The notes beneath the pieces are model-generated. The model made no database searches, was not told the DNA's origin, and saw nothing but the letters and a program-made list of their open reading frames with translations. The position numbers and the translations under genes are program-made. From Podospora pseudoanserina (lineage: Eukaryota; Ascomycota; Sordariomycetes; Sordariales; Podosporaceae): a stretch of DNA of 64,000 bases. Every line of letters starts with the position of its first letter. Positions within the stretch are counted from its first letter, which is position 1. The stretch is from NCBI RefSeq assembly GCF_035222485.1, contig NC_085920.1:1736001-1800000 (forward strand). The letters are read 5' to 3'. Below are positions 23,864 through 36,455 of the stretch, one piece after another.

Positions 23864-24906
23864 TTTGGAGGAGATGACAAGCAATGTGCAGTCGTACGAT
23901 GGAATCCAAAGTCTAGCCTCTCTGCGGTAGCCATCGAGGTTGCGAGCCCGAGCTTTCCAGAAGCTCTAGTGGGGCATCTGCTGATAAAACGCGGGTGTTG
24001 ATTGGATCCCATCCGCTGCCGGACCCTCCCTCTTGCCCCTGGTCGCGCTTGTTCCCGTCCTCCCGACATGGGCTAGGCGCGTCTTGTCTCGGTCAACCTT
24101 CAGAGCGGCATTATGGACAAAGAATGGAGACTGCTGCTGTTCGAGACCATGAACAGGCCTTCAAAGATATTTAAATAGTCCTTGAGCATGTTTCAAATGG
24201 GCTTTGATTATGAGCAAGGGCGATTCTGTTGCTTTTAAAGACCTTATTGTACCGTTGCAGTCTCTGTTTCCTGCCCACGACGTGAGGGCCAGACCATCAC
24301 CAGCCGGACCTGGAGAATTACTTACAACATGGAAATATCCAATAACTGGTACTTCAGCACCTCTCCTGATTCTTCGAATCATTGCTACATGGACAGCTTT
24401 GTGGTGGCCACGGCGACCCAAAACGACCGGACAACCAAATCCGAACCGGCAATCGGAAGCCCACCTTCCTGTCTGAGCACATGTGGTTAGATCAGGCTGT
24501 TCAAGTTTACATGTGTCTACTGAGCCTTTTGCCGCGATTGGCTTAGCTGGTATTGATCGATCCGAAAGCCACGATGCTTACGTATCCGGCACCTGAATAT
24601 ACACACCGAACGGATGTCGTCGAGATCGGCCGGAGAACCCGGAGCGTGTGATCGCGACCCGGTCAACCTGATCCAGCTGGCCGGAGCTCTTACACACTCC
24701 ACTCCGAGTTTTAGCCGTGACTCGCGCCGAGTACGAGTGGAGAAGGTTGTCGCGTTGGGAGCCGCAGAATGCTTGCACTCGAGCAATGGTGCCGCAGCGA
24801 CCCCCAGTCGGGGATAGCTTTATAGCCTTGGGCCTTCGACTTCGGTCGTGGAACGAGCATCTCTGCCCACATCCACCAACACTGCAACGCGCCCTGATTC
24901 ACCAAG
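23864..24906. other. Divergent intergenic region between HHE and GNAT genes
   Basis: About 1 kb, no gene recognised. It presumably contains both promoters. Confidence 0.45.
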
Positions 24907-25750
24907 ATGGCTTCCACCAAACCCTTCATTCGAGTCCGCAAAGCCGAACTGGCCGATACTGATGCCATTGTCCGAATCCACTACGAAGCCTTTGACGATG
25001 ATGTTATGAACCAGCTCATGCATCCGGGTGGTGCCACAGAAGCCTCGCGGAAAAGGTTCGGGGAGCGGGTTTTTCCCAGACCCCAATCAGATGAAGAGCT
25101 AGCGAAGAATGGAGAGACTATCTTAAACGTTGCTGAATACTTTCCCGAGGGCCCTGATGGGCCTGGTGAAGTGGTTGCTTTCTCCAAGTGGGTTCTTCAC
25201 CGAAACCCTCGGACGGAAGAACAGTGGATGTCGGAGGACTATGTGCCCACTGTCGAGAACTTTGGCGAGGGCGCTGATCTTTCCGTGATCAATGCTTTTA
25301 TTGGAGAGTTGAACAGGAAGCAGAGGGACCACGCGAAGGGCGAAGCAGCTTTGTGTAAGGCTTCACTCAATCCTGTCGAACCGTGTCTTTGAAGTTGAGT
25401 TGCTGAATACTTACCCCGCAGTCCTCGGTATCCTTGCTTGCAGCCCGGACCGACAGCGACTGGGCGCCGGATCGGCCCTTGTGAAGTGGGGAACCGATCT
25501 TGCCGACAGCCTTAGGCTTCCCACCAGGCTCGAGTCTTCTCCTGTTGGATATGCCGTTTACCGGAAGTTTGGGTTCGAAGATGTGGACGTTTTGGACATG
25601 AAGGTCAAGGAAACATGGGGCGTCACCAAAGAAGAGGGTCGGTACTGGGGGGAGAACAACGCTGTAGCACTTGCCGGGCCAGTACCCGAGGGTGTGATGC
25701 GGTCTGTTATCATGAGGCGGCCTGTCAAGCGTAGAGGTAGTGCTGCATGA
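24907..25750 (+). CDS. GNAT-family N-acetyltransferase
   Basis: Exons 24907-25354 and 25422-25750 give 258 residues. The acetyl-CoA binding motif A is clear: ILACSPDRQRLGAGSALVKW (Q/RxxGxG/A). It is followed by the conserved SSPVGYAVYRKFGFE segment of motif B. The N-terminal part (IRVRKAELADTDAIVRIHYE) is the usual first strand and helix of the fold. The substrate is unknown; small-molecule or amine acetylation is typical for this fungal subgroup. No leader peptide, so probably cytosolic. The GTAAGG donor at 25355 was preferred over GTGTAA at 25353 because only the former keeps the frame. Confidence 0.88.
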
Positions 25751-26016
25751 TGTGGATGAACGGGGGCGGGTCACAGTATAACATTGTCTACCTACCTTGC
25801 AGAGCATTACCAACATGGTTCCCCAGTACTTTTGTCCGATGCAGGAGGCCTATGATACGTGGCGCGCCGCTTGCGCAGGCCTTGCTCAAGACTAGAAGGC
25901 AACCGTCCGTCCTCCACGAGTTCCCGTTAAATCAACCGGACCAAGATCAGCATCGGGGTTCCTTTTGGCTGTCTATCCGACTCTTTTCCACCCAAGCCTT
26001 TTCTGAATGAGGTAAA

Positions 26017-29000
26017 ATGGATCCAGTTAGTGGTGCTGCAAGCATCATCGCCATCATCCAGATCGCCGACAAAGTCATACGAGCGTGCAAAGCGTATGTC
26101 GAAATATCAACTCTTCGTTCTGTGTTGGAAATCCTGAAGTTTCTCATCGATTTCAGCGATGAATTTAGTGCCCTTGAAACACTGGCAGCCTCAGATGGGC
26201 CCCTTGAGAGCTGCCAGAAGGCGATGATGGATTTGGAGCGGCTTCTACCTCCCTACCAAAGCTCTGGTCCAACAGCAACCGGTGCAAAGTATTCGAAGGC
26301 CAAGACTGTCCTGTCGTCTTTGGCGTGGCCGTTCAAGGAGGGGAAGGCGACCAAGTTGCTTGATGAAATTAAACAGCACAAGGGCACAATATTGCTAGCT
26401 CTAACAACGGATACGGCGTATGTACGGTTGCTATGCGTCCATTTCGAGTATTACTGACAGCACACCCAGACAAGATGTGAAAGTCATCAGAAAGAAGGTT
26501 GATGATATTTCTGCAAATCTGACCGGTAGGTTGACCAGGCGTTGGTGTTTTGCAGATACAGATTTGTCATCTCGCGCAAGACCTCCAGGTCAGGGAGATA
26601 TACCGCCACTTCTTATCCTGGTCCACAAACCCTTCATCGATTCACGGCAAGCTTGTGAAACTGTATGAACCTGGCACCGGTGAGTGGGTCTTCAGATCTT
26701 CCGAGTGGAAAGCGTGGATGGAGGGAGATTCACCTTGCCTTGGGATCCACGGAATCCCAGGAGCTGGAAAAACAATCTTTGCGTCCCGCTGGATCAAAAC
26801 AGTCAGAGGTCTTACTGAGAGCCCGGATCAACGAGACCAACAATACGCATGCACGTATTATTATTGCTATTTTGGCCACGAACAGGACGAAGCGATACCC
26901 CTTTCTGATCTGGATTTTAACCAAGCTTTGTCGGTAGATCAGTCATTGCACTGTGGAAGAAGGTAGAACGCCCACCTCCTCATGATTTGTTGCAGGATTT
27001 GGAAGAAACTGTTCAGAGTTTTGATAGGGTGTACGTGCTGCTAGATGCAGTGGACGAAAGCATGCCTCGGGGTAACCTCTTGAAGGTTGTGCGCGACCTG
27101 TCGACGGATCAAAGACTCGACCACATACAGCTTCTGGTAACAAGTCGCGAATACATCGACATTGAGACTGTAATGTCATCATTCTCAACCTCCCTATCTA
27201 TGTCGACCGGTTTAGTGGATGAAGATATCCAAATATACGTTCAGTCTCAACTTGCGCAACACCCAAAACTTCAGCAATAGCCGTCCTCAATTCAGTCAAA
27301 GGTTCACACTGTTTTGTGTAGCAAGGCGAAGGGAATGTATGAAGATGCGTCAATGCTCTGGTCGGGGGCATATTTACTGACCTCTCCGTCCCCTAGGTCC
27401 CGATGGGTCGTATGTCAATTTGATGCTTTGCAACGCTTGAAGCCTGATATCAACGTTGTCACCATAGCGCTGGCGAATTTACCCCGTACTCTCGATGAAA
27501 CATATGAGCGCATCTTCCGCCAGACCCCTGAAGAGGCCCAAGATACTGTTCGCTACACCTTCATGTGGATCCGCAGGCATCAACAGCAGCATACGTTTAC
27601 AGGAACTCAAGAGCAAAGCAATATTTCGTGCTCAGTACTGCTTTGTGTCATACAGGAGTCTCTGGGACTAAATGGGCTCAATGACAGTCTTGCTTATGCT
27701 GTTGATGAAGAACTTCGTAAGTTCTGCGGATGCCTTATTACGATATCCATGGAGGAGAGGCACACAAAGTTTGGGGAATTTTCTCCAGGAAAAAGACCAC
27801 CGGTCAGACTGCTGACAGACTCCTTCGCACATTACATCGTGTTTGAGTTTTTTGGACTCTCCCAAAATTTCAAAACGGCTCGGAACACACACCTGCTGGT
27901 ATGCTCTTGAAAGGCATCACATTCGCGACGAACTCTCACGGATAGTATTTTCCAAGATATTGCGGCTACGAGAGGGTGACCTAGCTGGATATCAAATGCA
28001 GGAGTGGCGCCACAAGAAGCAGCATGAAATCCTGGCAGAGGTCTACAGCAGCTTTGACTGGTTCTGTATCATCGAGTTCGCTCTTCATATGCGCTTTCTA
28101 CACCGGCCTCTCATGTGTCCAGAATCTTTTGAGCTCGCAATGAGGCTGTTTGATCCATCAGAAGACCGTTTTGCGCCAGTCATGAAGGCTATCTCACTTC
28201 TGGCAGAACTAACCCATATCTATAACCTTTACAACATTGCAACCTTTGAGCAATTCCGGAATACCGTTTGGCAATCCCACCTATTAAATCCACAAGCCCA
28301 AAAGTTGACCCACAGGATCCAAGCGCACCCCGTGTTTAAATATACAGAAACGGAAGTCATCACACTCGACCTTGGTACAGTGGACGATTTGTTAACCTAT
28401 GAAATAGAGATCAGCTCCATTGCTGACATATTCCACCGGTCATGGTTCGAGGACTGGATCTTTGACGAGTTAAACGTACCACGAGTTATACCGTTCCACT
28501 TAAAGGGCTCCATCTTGCAGTACTATGCCCATATCCCTCACTTCGACCGGTAACGCACATCGGGCTAAGGAATTGCCTTGAAAGGTGCCTCGGGAGTTTT
28601 GACCTATCCGTTATCATGGTGTTATACATTGGCAGATATGACCATAATCCTGTTTACGCACCACAAATCAACAGAATGAACCTTGCGATGCAGGCAACGT
28701 GTTGCAGTTTCTACTGCAACTCGGAGCAAAGTCGATGGCACAAGGATACACCGTGGAACCAATACAAATAGCAGCCTCAAATCTGGACTTCGACGGGCTC
28801 AAACTGCTCTTGAAATCAGGGCGGACCCTAAGGGAACTGGAGACGTGGATGGTACGATTGGAACGCCAAATCGGGGTCCTCTTCTGGCGTGGTATGCCTG
28901 GATTCGGGGGGAAAGCACGCCTCACCTTGTGAGAAAACTACACTTCTCCAGGATTGGTCACCCAGCGTTATCTAAGTTACCCGATGAAAAAATCAAAAAA

Positions 29001-29060
29001 ATCGACGATTTAATCGTCAGCCATGGTGCGCGCGACTTCACACTGCTGGAGTGTCCCAGA
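26017..29060 (+). pseudogene. NACHT-ankyrin (NLR-like) gene, decayed
   Basis: A second NLR-type remnant. It opens at 26017 with MDPVSGAASIIAIIQIADKV, the usual N-terminal helical domain of this fungal class. The P-loop follows in GIHGIPGAGKTIFASRWI (about 26745-26800), then YYCYFGHEQDEA, the Walker B region YVLLDAVDESMPRG (about 27030-27070), LLVTSREYIDIE, and a post-NACHT helical region with LPRTLDETYERIF. Ankyrin-like sequence appears at about 28699-28830 (LLQLGAKSMAQGYTVEPIQI). The pieces occupy all three frames. One real intron is likely near 26527-26556, but several other joins cannot be explained by splicing, so the gene looks broken in many places. Flanked by GNAT and a small secreted protein. 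Confidence 0.78.
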
Positions 29061-29954
29061 CGCGATGAGGGACCGAGTGGACCGTATTTTCATCCAAATA
29101 TTCTCAAATCAACCCTCGCAAGTTGGCAAAGTCTGGGGTGGGAGTCGCTGCCAGGCTCGCGTCTATTGGCCGACATTTGGTCATAGAAGCAACACTTGGT
29201 TCTTGATTCAAGACCACCTGCCTGAGGACAGACTCCTGCCTCTGTTTGTCTGGCTGGTAACAGCGGACGACGAAACCACAACAGGCAGATTCGGCTTCAG
29301 GATCCGAAGCTGGCCGATTGGCGTCCACCTTGGGCCTCCACTACCCTTTTTGCGCAGTTGCCTTCTGGGTCTTTCTAAAGAGCCGAGAGCTCTTTATCTT
29401 CAGATGAACTCGGGAGCCCAACGTAACAGCCGCTCCATCAAAGAAGGAACGGGCAAGAGCAGCCAGGTCGGCGGCCTCAGCACCTACATCCTGGCCGACT
29501 GTTGCCAGAATCGAAGACCAAAACAGGTGGGGAGCGGCAAAGGCAGGAAGGAGCACTCAGCCATTACCCACATCGTGCGACAGGCAGCTCTTCGTCTGAA
29601 GTCAATCTCGGGCACCAGTAAAAGCTTCGGACGAATGAATGTCCCTGAATTGACGGGATTGTGTTGAGGAAGGAGCATACAAGAAGCGGCATTGAAGAGT
29701 GCACCCCTGGTCCCTTGAAGAAGAGAGGTGGGGATGTTGGCAAAGCCAGGTCTCAGGGTAGGTTTCTCGACGGAAAGAACCACCGAACGGCAACTACCTT
29801 TCTACCAGGTATAAACGAGGTCTCCAGTGCACATCAACTCCAATTCCCCAGCTTGCCTTAAACAACCAACACAACCGCCCACACAATCGTCAACACCGAC
29901 CGGCGGCGATCCAACAACCAGACGCGCTTTCTTATTCCGATCAACATCGTCATC
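29061..29954. other. Intergenic region, tail of NLR remnant and promoter
   Basis: Overlapping open frames without domains. The final 150 bases are a C/A-rich leader for the secreted-protein gene at 29955. Confidence 0.4.
29810..29816 (+). promoter_or_regulatory. Possible TATA box of secreted-protein gene
   Basis: TATAAAC lies 139 bases before the ATG at 29955, a plausible distance given the A/C-rich leader. Position only; no experimental support. Confidence 0.4.
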
Positions 29955-30682
29955 ATGCTTTCCAAGACCATTCTGACCATCGCTGCCGCCCTGGCCGTCC
30001 TGGCCCAGACTGCCCAGGCCTCGCAGGCCCCTATCCCCGGCTACGGAGTCGTCGACATCCAGTTCGACCTGCCCATCTACCCCGGTAACGCCACCAGCGA
30101 GACTGTGCCCATCATCGGTACCATTGAGCATGCCGTTGCCCACATGGAAGCTTTATACCCCGGTTGGAACCAGTCTTTGTTCAAGCTGCCCAGTCAGCGT
30201 CACTTTGTCTATGATGACTCCGACCGCAACATCATCCCCGAGAGTTTCAACTGCTGGGGCAGATGGAAGGGTTGCTCATGGTCGGCCATTGCGAGAGGAA
30301 TCGACTACCTCTGGCAACTTCCCATTTACCCTATGCCTACCAACGGCCCTGGACCTGGCAACTGTGGCAGAGTCAGCTGCAGTTACGACTCCGCCATCTG
30401 GTGGTGCAATGATGTGAGTCTGTACCTTTGACAGGTCTACTCTTGTATACCTTATCCTGCCAGTTACTGACCACAGTATGCATCATGTTCTAGAACGACT
30501 TTTCAAAGACTGTGAGATGGATCAACATCTCCGCGGGGGCCGAATACATGAACGGGGCCTTTGGGAGCTTCTGGGGCAACAAGGGGAAGTGTGTGGACTC
30601 AGATGATGGCGCCTGGCAGAGCGCGGGTCAGGCGTTCTACCCGGGGAATTTCAACGTCATCCTCAACGCTGACAGGTGCTGA
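29955..30682 (+). CDS. Small secreted protein, effector-like, unknown function
   Basis: Exons 29955-30413 and 30494-30682 (GTGAGT donor, TCTAG acceptor) give 215 residues. The signal peptide is MLSKTILTIAAALAVLAQTAQA. The mature protein has Cys at CWGRWKGCSW, GNCGRVSCSYDSAIWWC, GKCV and a C-terminal C, which would allow three or four disulfides. WKGCSWSAIARGIDYLW and VSCSYDSAIWWCND resemble a widespread family of uncharacterised ascomycete secreted proteins. No catalytic motif is recognised. Size, leader and cysteines fit an effector or antimicrobial-type secreted protein, but that is inference. Confidence 0.82.
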
Positions 30683-31366
30683 ATTCCGGGGCGAGAGAGA
30701 CCGTGTTACGGAGCAGAGGAGGATGAGCGACGGTATCGGGACTTTTTTGGGGGGCCAAATTGCAGCCAGATCATGGCACAGATGTTTGAGATCACCAAAT
30801 CAGCTGGCCACCCAAATGGAAGACTTTTTACTGCGTTCCATCCTCCCCTTGGTGTCGTGTCATTTGCCCAAACTCGCACTGTCGATGTAGTTCACAGGCA
30901 CTTACACCAAAACTTCCCAAACAGGCAACTCCTTGGCGGCCCCGTCTTCTCCAATCTTCGTCTACCCACGCCCGCCGCAGGATACCCCGGCCCCTGATTC
31001 TCCGCATACCCCGCACATTCCTCCGCATTGTCCGCTAACAACGCACCCACTCAACGCATGACCTTATATCACGTTCGGAAAGGCGGCTACAATCCCCCAA
31101 GACGTTCTTGGCAACCAAGTGTCATTCCCATAGGGGCAATCACGGCTGTCGTTGCTCCGAGAATGCCACCTATTTCTTTCAACTGTCCATCTCATGCCAA
31201 AAACAAAAATCATAGATAATACAGTTGAACCTGTGTCCATCTGACGAAAGAAAACTCCAAGATCACAACATCGTTCATCTTCTTCGGCCTTGACCTTATT
31301 ATCTTTGTGTTGTGACTGTTTTGAGTGATACCCCCCCAGCCGAGAAAGAAAAAGACCAACGACAAA
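30683..31366. other. Intergenic region
   Basis: No gene recognised. It includes the 3' UTR of the secreted protein and the promoter of the TPR-SET gene. Confidence 0.4.
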
Positions 31367-33654
31367 ATGGCAGTTGTACTTCCCTCACCACCCGCCACCG
31401 CCAGCCCTGGGCTCGACGGCGTGGTCACCAAACCAGACACCACCACGAGAGCACCGAGAGTCAAGCCAACGAAAGAGGATCTCCTCAAGACGCACGCCGT
31501 CCACGTCCAGAAACAGGCCAACTCGCCCGAGAACGCGCCGAGACCCGTCAAGCAGCCCAACTTGGCGCTTGCCTATCCTGCTTCGACAAAGTCGATTCGC
31601 GAAGTTGATATTGTACTGCTCACTCCTTTTCGTTTCATTCAAGACTCTGACACTTGCCATAGATCCCTCTATCACAACTCGAGGTCAACTCACACCACCG
31701 GGGTTCAGGCCTCATTCTCAAAGTCATCAGCCCACCATTCCTTGGGGCGGGAGCAGTGAGCATAGTCGAGGATGAGTTCGGTAATGTGGACAAGATCTCC
31801 ATCTACAACCAGAATGACTCGTCTATCCTTTCTGGTGTACCAGAAGGGTGCATCATTGGTGTGAAGGAGCCCTACTACACCATCAACGGGAAGAATGCGG
31901 ATGGGAGCGAGGATTACATGATCTGTGTCGACCACCCATCAGATGTGACGCTGATTAGGTTCACCGACCCCATCATTCCTGAGCCATTGAGATTGGGACC
32001 ATTGCTCAAGACGGCGGAGGACTGGAAGAAGGCGGGCGATACGGCGTTTTTGGAGAAGGACTTCCCAACGGCGGTGTTCTGGTAGGTGTTTTTCTGGGAT
32101 CGAGAAGAAGCAGAAGGGAAAGCTGACGGGAGGAACAGCTACACCGAAGCTCTGGATTGTGCCGAGGATGAAGGATTCAAGCCATCAATCTACACCAAGC
32201 GCGCCGGGACAAGTCTAATTCTCGGCCGCTATGATTCCGCGAAGGAGGATGCTCTCGCCTCTCGAACGGGTACCAGCACGGACTGGAAAGCATACTACAC
32301 TGCTGGGAGAGCATGCTATGGGCTTTGCAACTACTCCGAATCGAAGGAATATCTTTCCAAGGCTCTCGAGCTCAACCCAACCAACCCAGCCATCAAGAAG
32401 GAGTACGAGCGATGTCTCGCCAGGCTGCACGAGGAGGAGACTGGCGACTACGACTTTGAAGCCATCTACAAGTCCCTGAGCCCAAAGAACGTTCACCTGG
32501 ACTTGGGGTCTTTCACCCGCAACACAGAGGTAAAGGCAAGCCCGCTCCACGGAAGAGGATTGTTCGCCACCAAGGATCTCGCACCCGGGGATCTTGTCTT
32601 TGCAGAAAAGGCCACCCTGATGCCCAACCAGTACGAGCCGATGAGGGCGTCGGCTGCGCTGTATGCCTTGACCGTCCGTCAACTGCTAGACAACCCATCA
32701 CTGTGCAAGTCAGTACTCCAGCTCTACCCCGGCGAGATGACCTACGAGCGAAACCCGCTCGAAGGCACCCTCGTAGATGGTGTTCCAGTCCTAGACGTCT
32801 TCGTCATCGAAGGCCTCCGCAACAAGAACTGCTTCTCCGTGCCCCTGTCAACACTCGAAGACACCAGGCCAACCGCCCAAGAAGGTCGCCAAGCAAAAGG
32901 TCTCTGGGTCCACGCCAGCAACCTCAACCACGCCTGCGTCCCCAACACCCTCCGATCGTTCCTCGGCGACATGCTGATCTCCCGTGCGACTCGACACATC
33001 AAGGCAGGCGAGGAAATCTTCCAGCAATATGTTCCCGTCAAATCCCTCCCTGATGTCCGCAACGGGGTGTACAAAGACGGATGGGGTTTCGAGTGCTCGT
33101 GCACCCTGTGCGTCGCCGAGCTCAAGCAATCGTCGGAGGCTAGTCGAGAGAAGAGGAAGGATTTGCTCGCGCAGGTGGAGAAGATCTTGAACAAGAAGAC
33201 GCCGAGGGCAAAGACGATTATTCCCGACGCGACAATTCGATCGGTGGATAAGCTGATGAAGCAGTTGGAGGAGGCGCACGAGCCGGAGATTTACGGGCGA
33301 TTGCCGAGACTGACGTTGATTTACGGGAGCAATTGGTTGGTTGGGGCGTATAGGGGGAAGAAGAACTACTCTAAGACGATTAGACATGCGGTGAAGGTGT
33401 TGAGGAACTTTGGGTTTGAGATGCCGCAGGGGGCGGAGAGCCAGGACAAGGTGTGGGACCCGAGGCAGATGTTCTTTTCGGAGGAGTGGCATTCGTTGAT
33501 GACGATTCATGTGGTGGTTGCCTTGAGGAGGTTGGCGGAGGCGTACAATGGGTTGGGGAAAAAGGAGATGGCTGAGAGGAGTGTGGAGGCGGCCGAGTTT
33601 GGCTATATGCTCGTTACTGGGTTCAAGAATGACCTGAGCAATTTGGATAGGTAG
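31367..33654 (+). CDS. TPR and SET domain protein (SMYD-like lysine methyltransferase)
   Basis: Exons 31367-31612, 31663-32081 and 32139-33654 give 726 residues. The start MAVVLPSPPATAS is the first ATG in frame after an upstream in-frame Met at 31325, which lies in leader-like sequence. Tetratricopeptide repeats occupy about residues 200-320 (KKAGDTAFLEKDFPTA, YTKRAGTSLILGRYDSAKED, YYTAGRACYGLCNYSESKEY). The SET domain begins near residue 355 with HGRGLFATKDLAPGDLVF, contains NLNHACVPNTL (the NHxCxPN substrate/cofactor motif) and EEIFQQYVP, and is followed by the post-SET cysteines FECSCTLC. A C-terminal helical region follows. It probably methylates protein lysine; targets are unknown. Confidence 0.88.
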
Positions 33655-34660
33655 GGGTACCCCTTCTTGACTGCCCAGAAAGAATTTATCACAAGGGAGG
33701 GGGAGGACCTGAAAGGGAGACCGCATCGGGATGGGGGCTTGCCAGGGAACAGTGCAGAACTTTGAAGGAAAAGGGAAGCAACGCATGTAAAGTAGACACT
33801 GGGCAATGGCACCAATTTTCTTGTTCTTGTCTGCCTGGCCTTCCAAGGCTTCCTACGGGCCCGCACGATGACAGACCACCTATCTCCTCAGGTCAAGGAC
33901 AATAGGTTTTCTGACTCTGATAGGTGGGTGGAAGTGGATAGACAAGGGGTGGCATTCGGGACCTGCGGGTACATGGAGGATACTCTTTGCCATGCTCCGG
34001 CTTGGAGACTGGTGGGAGCCTTCCCAACGTGCCTAGAGCCGCTGGATCAAAAGACCAAACGCAGAGGCCCTTTTGTTGCTTTCCCTTCTCCAGCTCCATT
34101 TCCTGTCCACTATTCACCCTTTCTCAAAGTTCACGCCAGATTTCTAGGCAAAGCTCTGATTTCTTTCTGCCGCCGCCATGTTTATAACCGGGGCCCTTTA
34201 TTCAACGTGTAAACTCAACTACCGGCCATCTACCCACGCATCAGATCTTTAGGCCAAACACGGTGCAGATGGACAACAGGGCCCCCAAGGTGTGTATTTG
34301 TCCTGTCATCCTCTGCGTACGATGAGGTGCTTGTTCTACTCCTCAGGGTTCTAGTCCTTTCGTTGGAACATTTCCCAAATGCTCACTGTAGCAACGTCAG
34401 CAATATTAACGCAATTGATTGACACCAGCTCCTCTATCCAGTTTGGATCCAAGCACAACCCACAATCGGGAGACCAACCCACCGGAGCTCGAATCCAGCA
34501 TTTGATCAAGACCAAATCGCCAGCAACCGGCTCACGCAGAGTACTTCCATCTTCTTCGACCAGCCACTAGCACGAGACAGCGATTGAGAGCTCCTGGTAG
34601 CAACACCAACTAGCCGTACTGGGATACTATCGGTCCCACCTACATCTGTCCTGTCGATGG
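33655..34660. other. Intergenic region
   Basis: No domain-bearing open frame. First part of a 5.4-kb gene-poor stretch. Confidence 0.4.
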
Positions 34661-34777
34661 TTCAGCTTTGAGCAACCTGCACCCACAATCTTCACCACAT
34701 CGGGGGGTCAACGTGGGATGCGTCCATACCTTGCCGCACCTGTCAGAGGGCCCGTCTCCCAGGGCTCTCACCGGGGC

Positions 34778-34849
34778 GTGCCAGGCACCCAGCGGTAGTC
34801 CCCGCGCAGGGCTCCTACCCGCTGAAGGTCCCGGGTGCCTAGCTGCCAC
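34778..34849. ncRNA. GC-rich imperfect hairpin, candidate structured RNA
   Basis: The arms are GGCACCC (34784-34790) with GGGTGCC (34833-34839), and AGCGGTAG (34791-34798) with CTACCCGCT (34815-34823, one bulged C). An outer arm GTGCCA/CTGCCAC has one mismatch. It sits in a 230-base GC-rich block (34640-34870) inside AT-balanced surroundings, and no protein frame explains it. A T8 run at 34963-34970 could end a plus-strand Pol III transcript. No known RNA family was identified; strand is undetermined. Confidence 0.35.
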
Positions 34850-35125
34850 GGGGCGCGCCGGCAGTGTTGAAATGTGGAAGAAGAAGTGGCCTATGTGTGT
34901 TGTGTGTTGGTGGCGTCCACCTCGGCGACCCGGTATTGGGGTATAGTGCTACCCTGATGATATTTTTTTTGTGGCGTACTCGTCTTTCGAGGCCGTCGCA
35001 AATGTGCTGGTGAAGCAGATGCGTCCCTTATTCTTGCGCGTTTTTCCCATGGTAGGGGTGCTGGAGTTGTGGGGGGTAATGATGACTGGGACGCATGGTG
35101 TCGTGCGTTGGTGGTGATGATGGTC

Positions 35126-35155
35126 TTGTTGTTGTTGTTGCTGTTGTTGTTGTTG
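35126..35155 (+). repeat. TTG trinucleotide tract
   Basis: About ten near-perfect TTG units with one CTG interruption. Confidence 0.9.
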
Positions 35156-35984
35156 GGGTGTTGTTGTCGGTGGTGTAGGATGATGCACTGGGACGACATC
35201 GTGCCCTGCGCGTTTGTATTGTTCATGTCTTTTCTTTCTTTTTGGTTCTATTCTTTCATGTATTATCTATTTTCTTGGGTTCATTATTTTTATGTATTAT
35301 TCTTTTATTCTTTTCTTACTGTTATTTTTTCTTCACTTTTCTTAACATCTTTGAACGGGTTTCTTATGGGAGGGTGAAAGGTGGGGATGGCCCCTCGGGG
35401 AGGCCCATTCCAGGCGCTCATCAGATGTTTCAACATCATTACCATGTATTTTATCCTGTATCGTTTTTAGGTACCCTTCAGAGGGGTTGAACAGTGTAGG
35501 GTACTTGATGCAGTTCTCTTTGAAAACATGGTTCCACTTCGAATGTTGGTCCGTGATACCGGTAGGATTTCCAGATCTCAGTTCCTCGTTCCAAAATCCC
35601 GTGTACAAAGCAATTCTTGTGACATTTCAGTTTTCAGTATACCGACATGTGTTGCGGGTCAAAGGATTAACTTCAAGGCTCCATAGGATACTTGATGATC
35701 AACGCCATGTATTTACACATTTGTCTGTGAGAAAGCGCGAAGACAGAGGAGTAGATGACTGGCAGCCGCTGGCTCAAGCAAATCTAGATTGGTATCTTTG
35801 GGATGCACATGTCCCTCCGCTCTTCAGTCGAAACAATAGAATCAACACACAAAACGGCTGCCGTTGGTGAATGAAGCAGCCTCGCAACCTTCTCCCGTTG
35901 TTGGGGCAGACTTTAGAAAACCACGAGATCGGCCGGGCGGGAACTGTGTGGAACAGGTCAGCCCAAGACAGCAGCGCCGAGGTG

Positions 35985-36455
35985 GCTTTACCTCAGCACG
36001 AGACGACATCAAGAAATGTTGAGGTAGGTACGTCTCCCTCCGCCTGATACGATATTGGGGGATCTCAAGGGGGCTCTGCCTCAGCACGAGATGACATAGA
36101 GAGCTGTTCGGGTTGCTCTGCCTGTGGATGGTAGGCCGGGCGTGCAAAAACCTGAGATGGAACGGGCGGGAACGGTATGGCACAGGTGCGGACCGCTTGG
36201 TCCAAGCCAATGGTCTCCTGGCCCGAAGTGGTGAGGAAGCTCCGCCTCGGGATGAGACGATGCGGAGAGAGGTTGAGGTGGCTCTTCCTTAGCATGAGAT
36301 GACATGGAGAGGTTGAGGTGGTTCTGCCTCGGGGTGATACGACATCAAGAGATGTTAGGGTGGTTCTGCCTTGGCATGACACGACATCAAAGAGAGATTG
36401 AGGTCGCTGTGCCTCAGCTTGATACGACATGGAGAGGAGTTCAGGATTGCTCTCC
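35985..36455. repeat. Degenerate minisatellite, unit about 42 bp
   Basis: Units share a core like GCCTCAGCATGAGACGACAT followed by GAGAGGTTGAGGTGGTTCT. The clearest copies begin near 36244, 36287, 36326, 36368 and 36411. More diverged copies lie near 35990, 36040 and 36078. A second element (GGGCGGGAAC...TGGAACAGGTC) recurs at about 35936 and 36165, suggesting a higher-order duplication of the block. Confidence 0.8.

Noticed and set aside
34640-34870. Suspicion that the GC-rich block is fungal SRP RNA
   Set aside because: CAGG and GCAA-loop-like pieces occur, but the conserved helix 8 partner sequence is not seen; kept only as an unnamed structured element.
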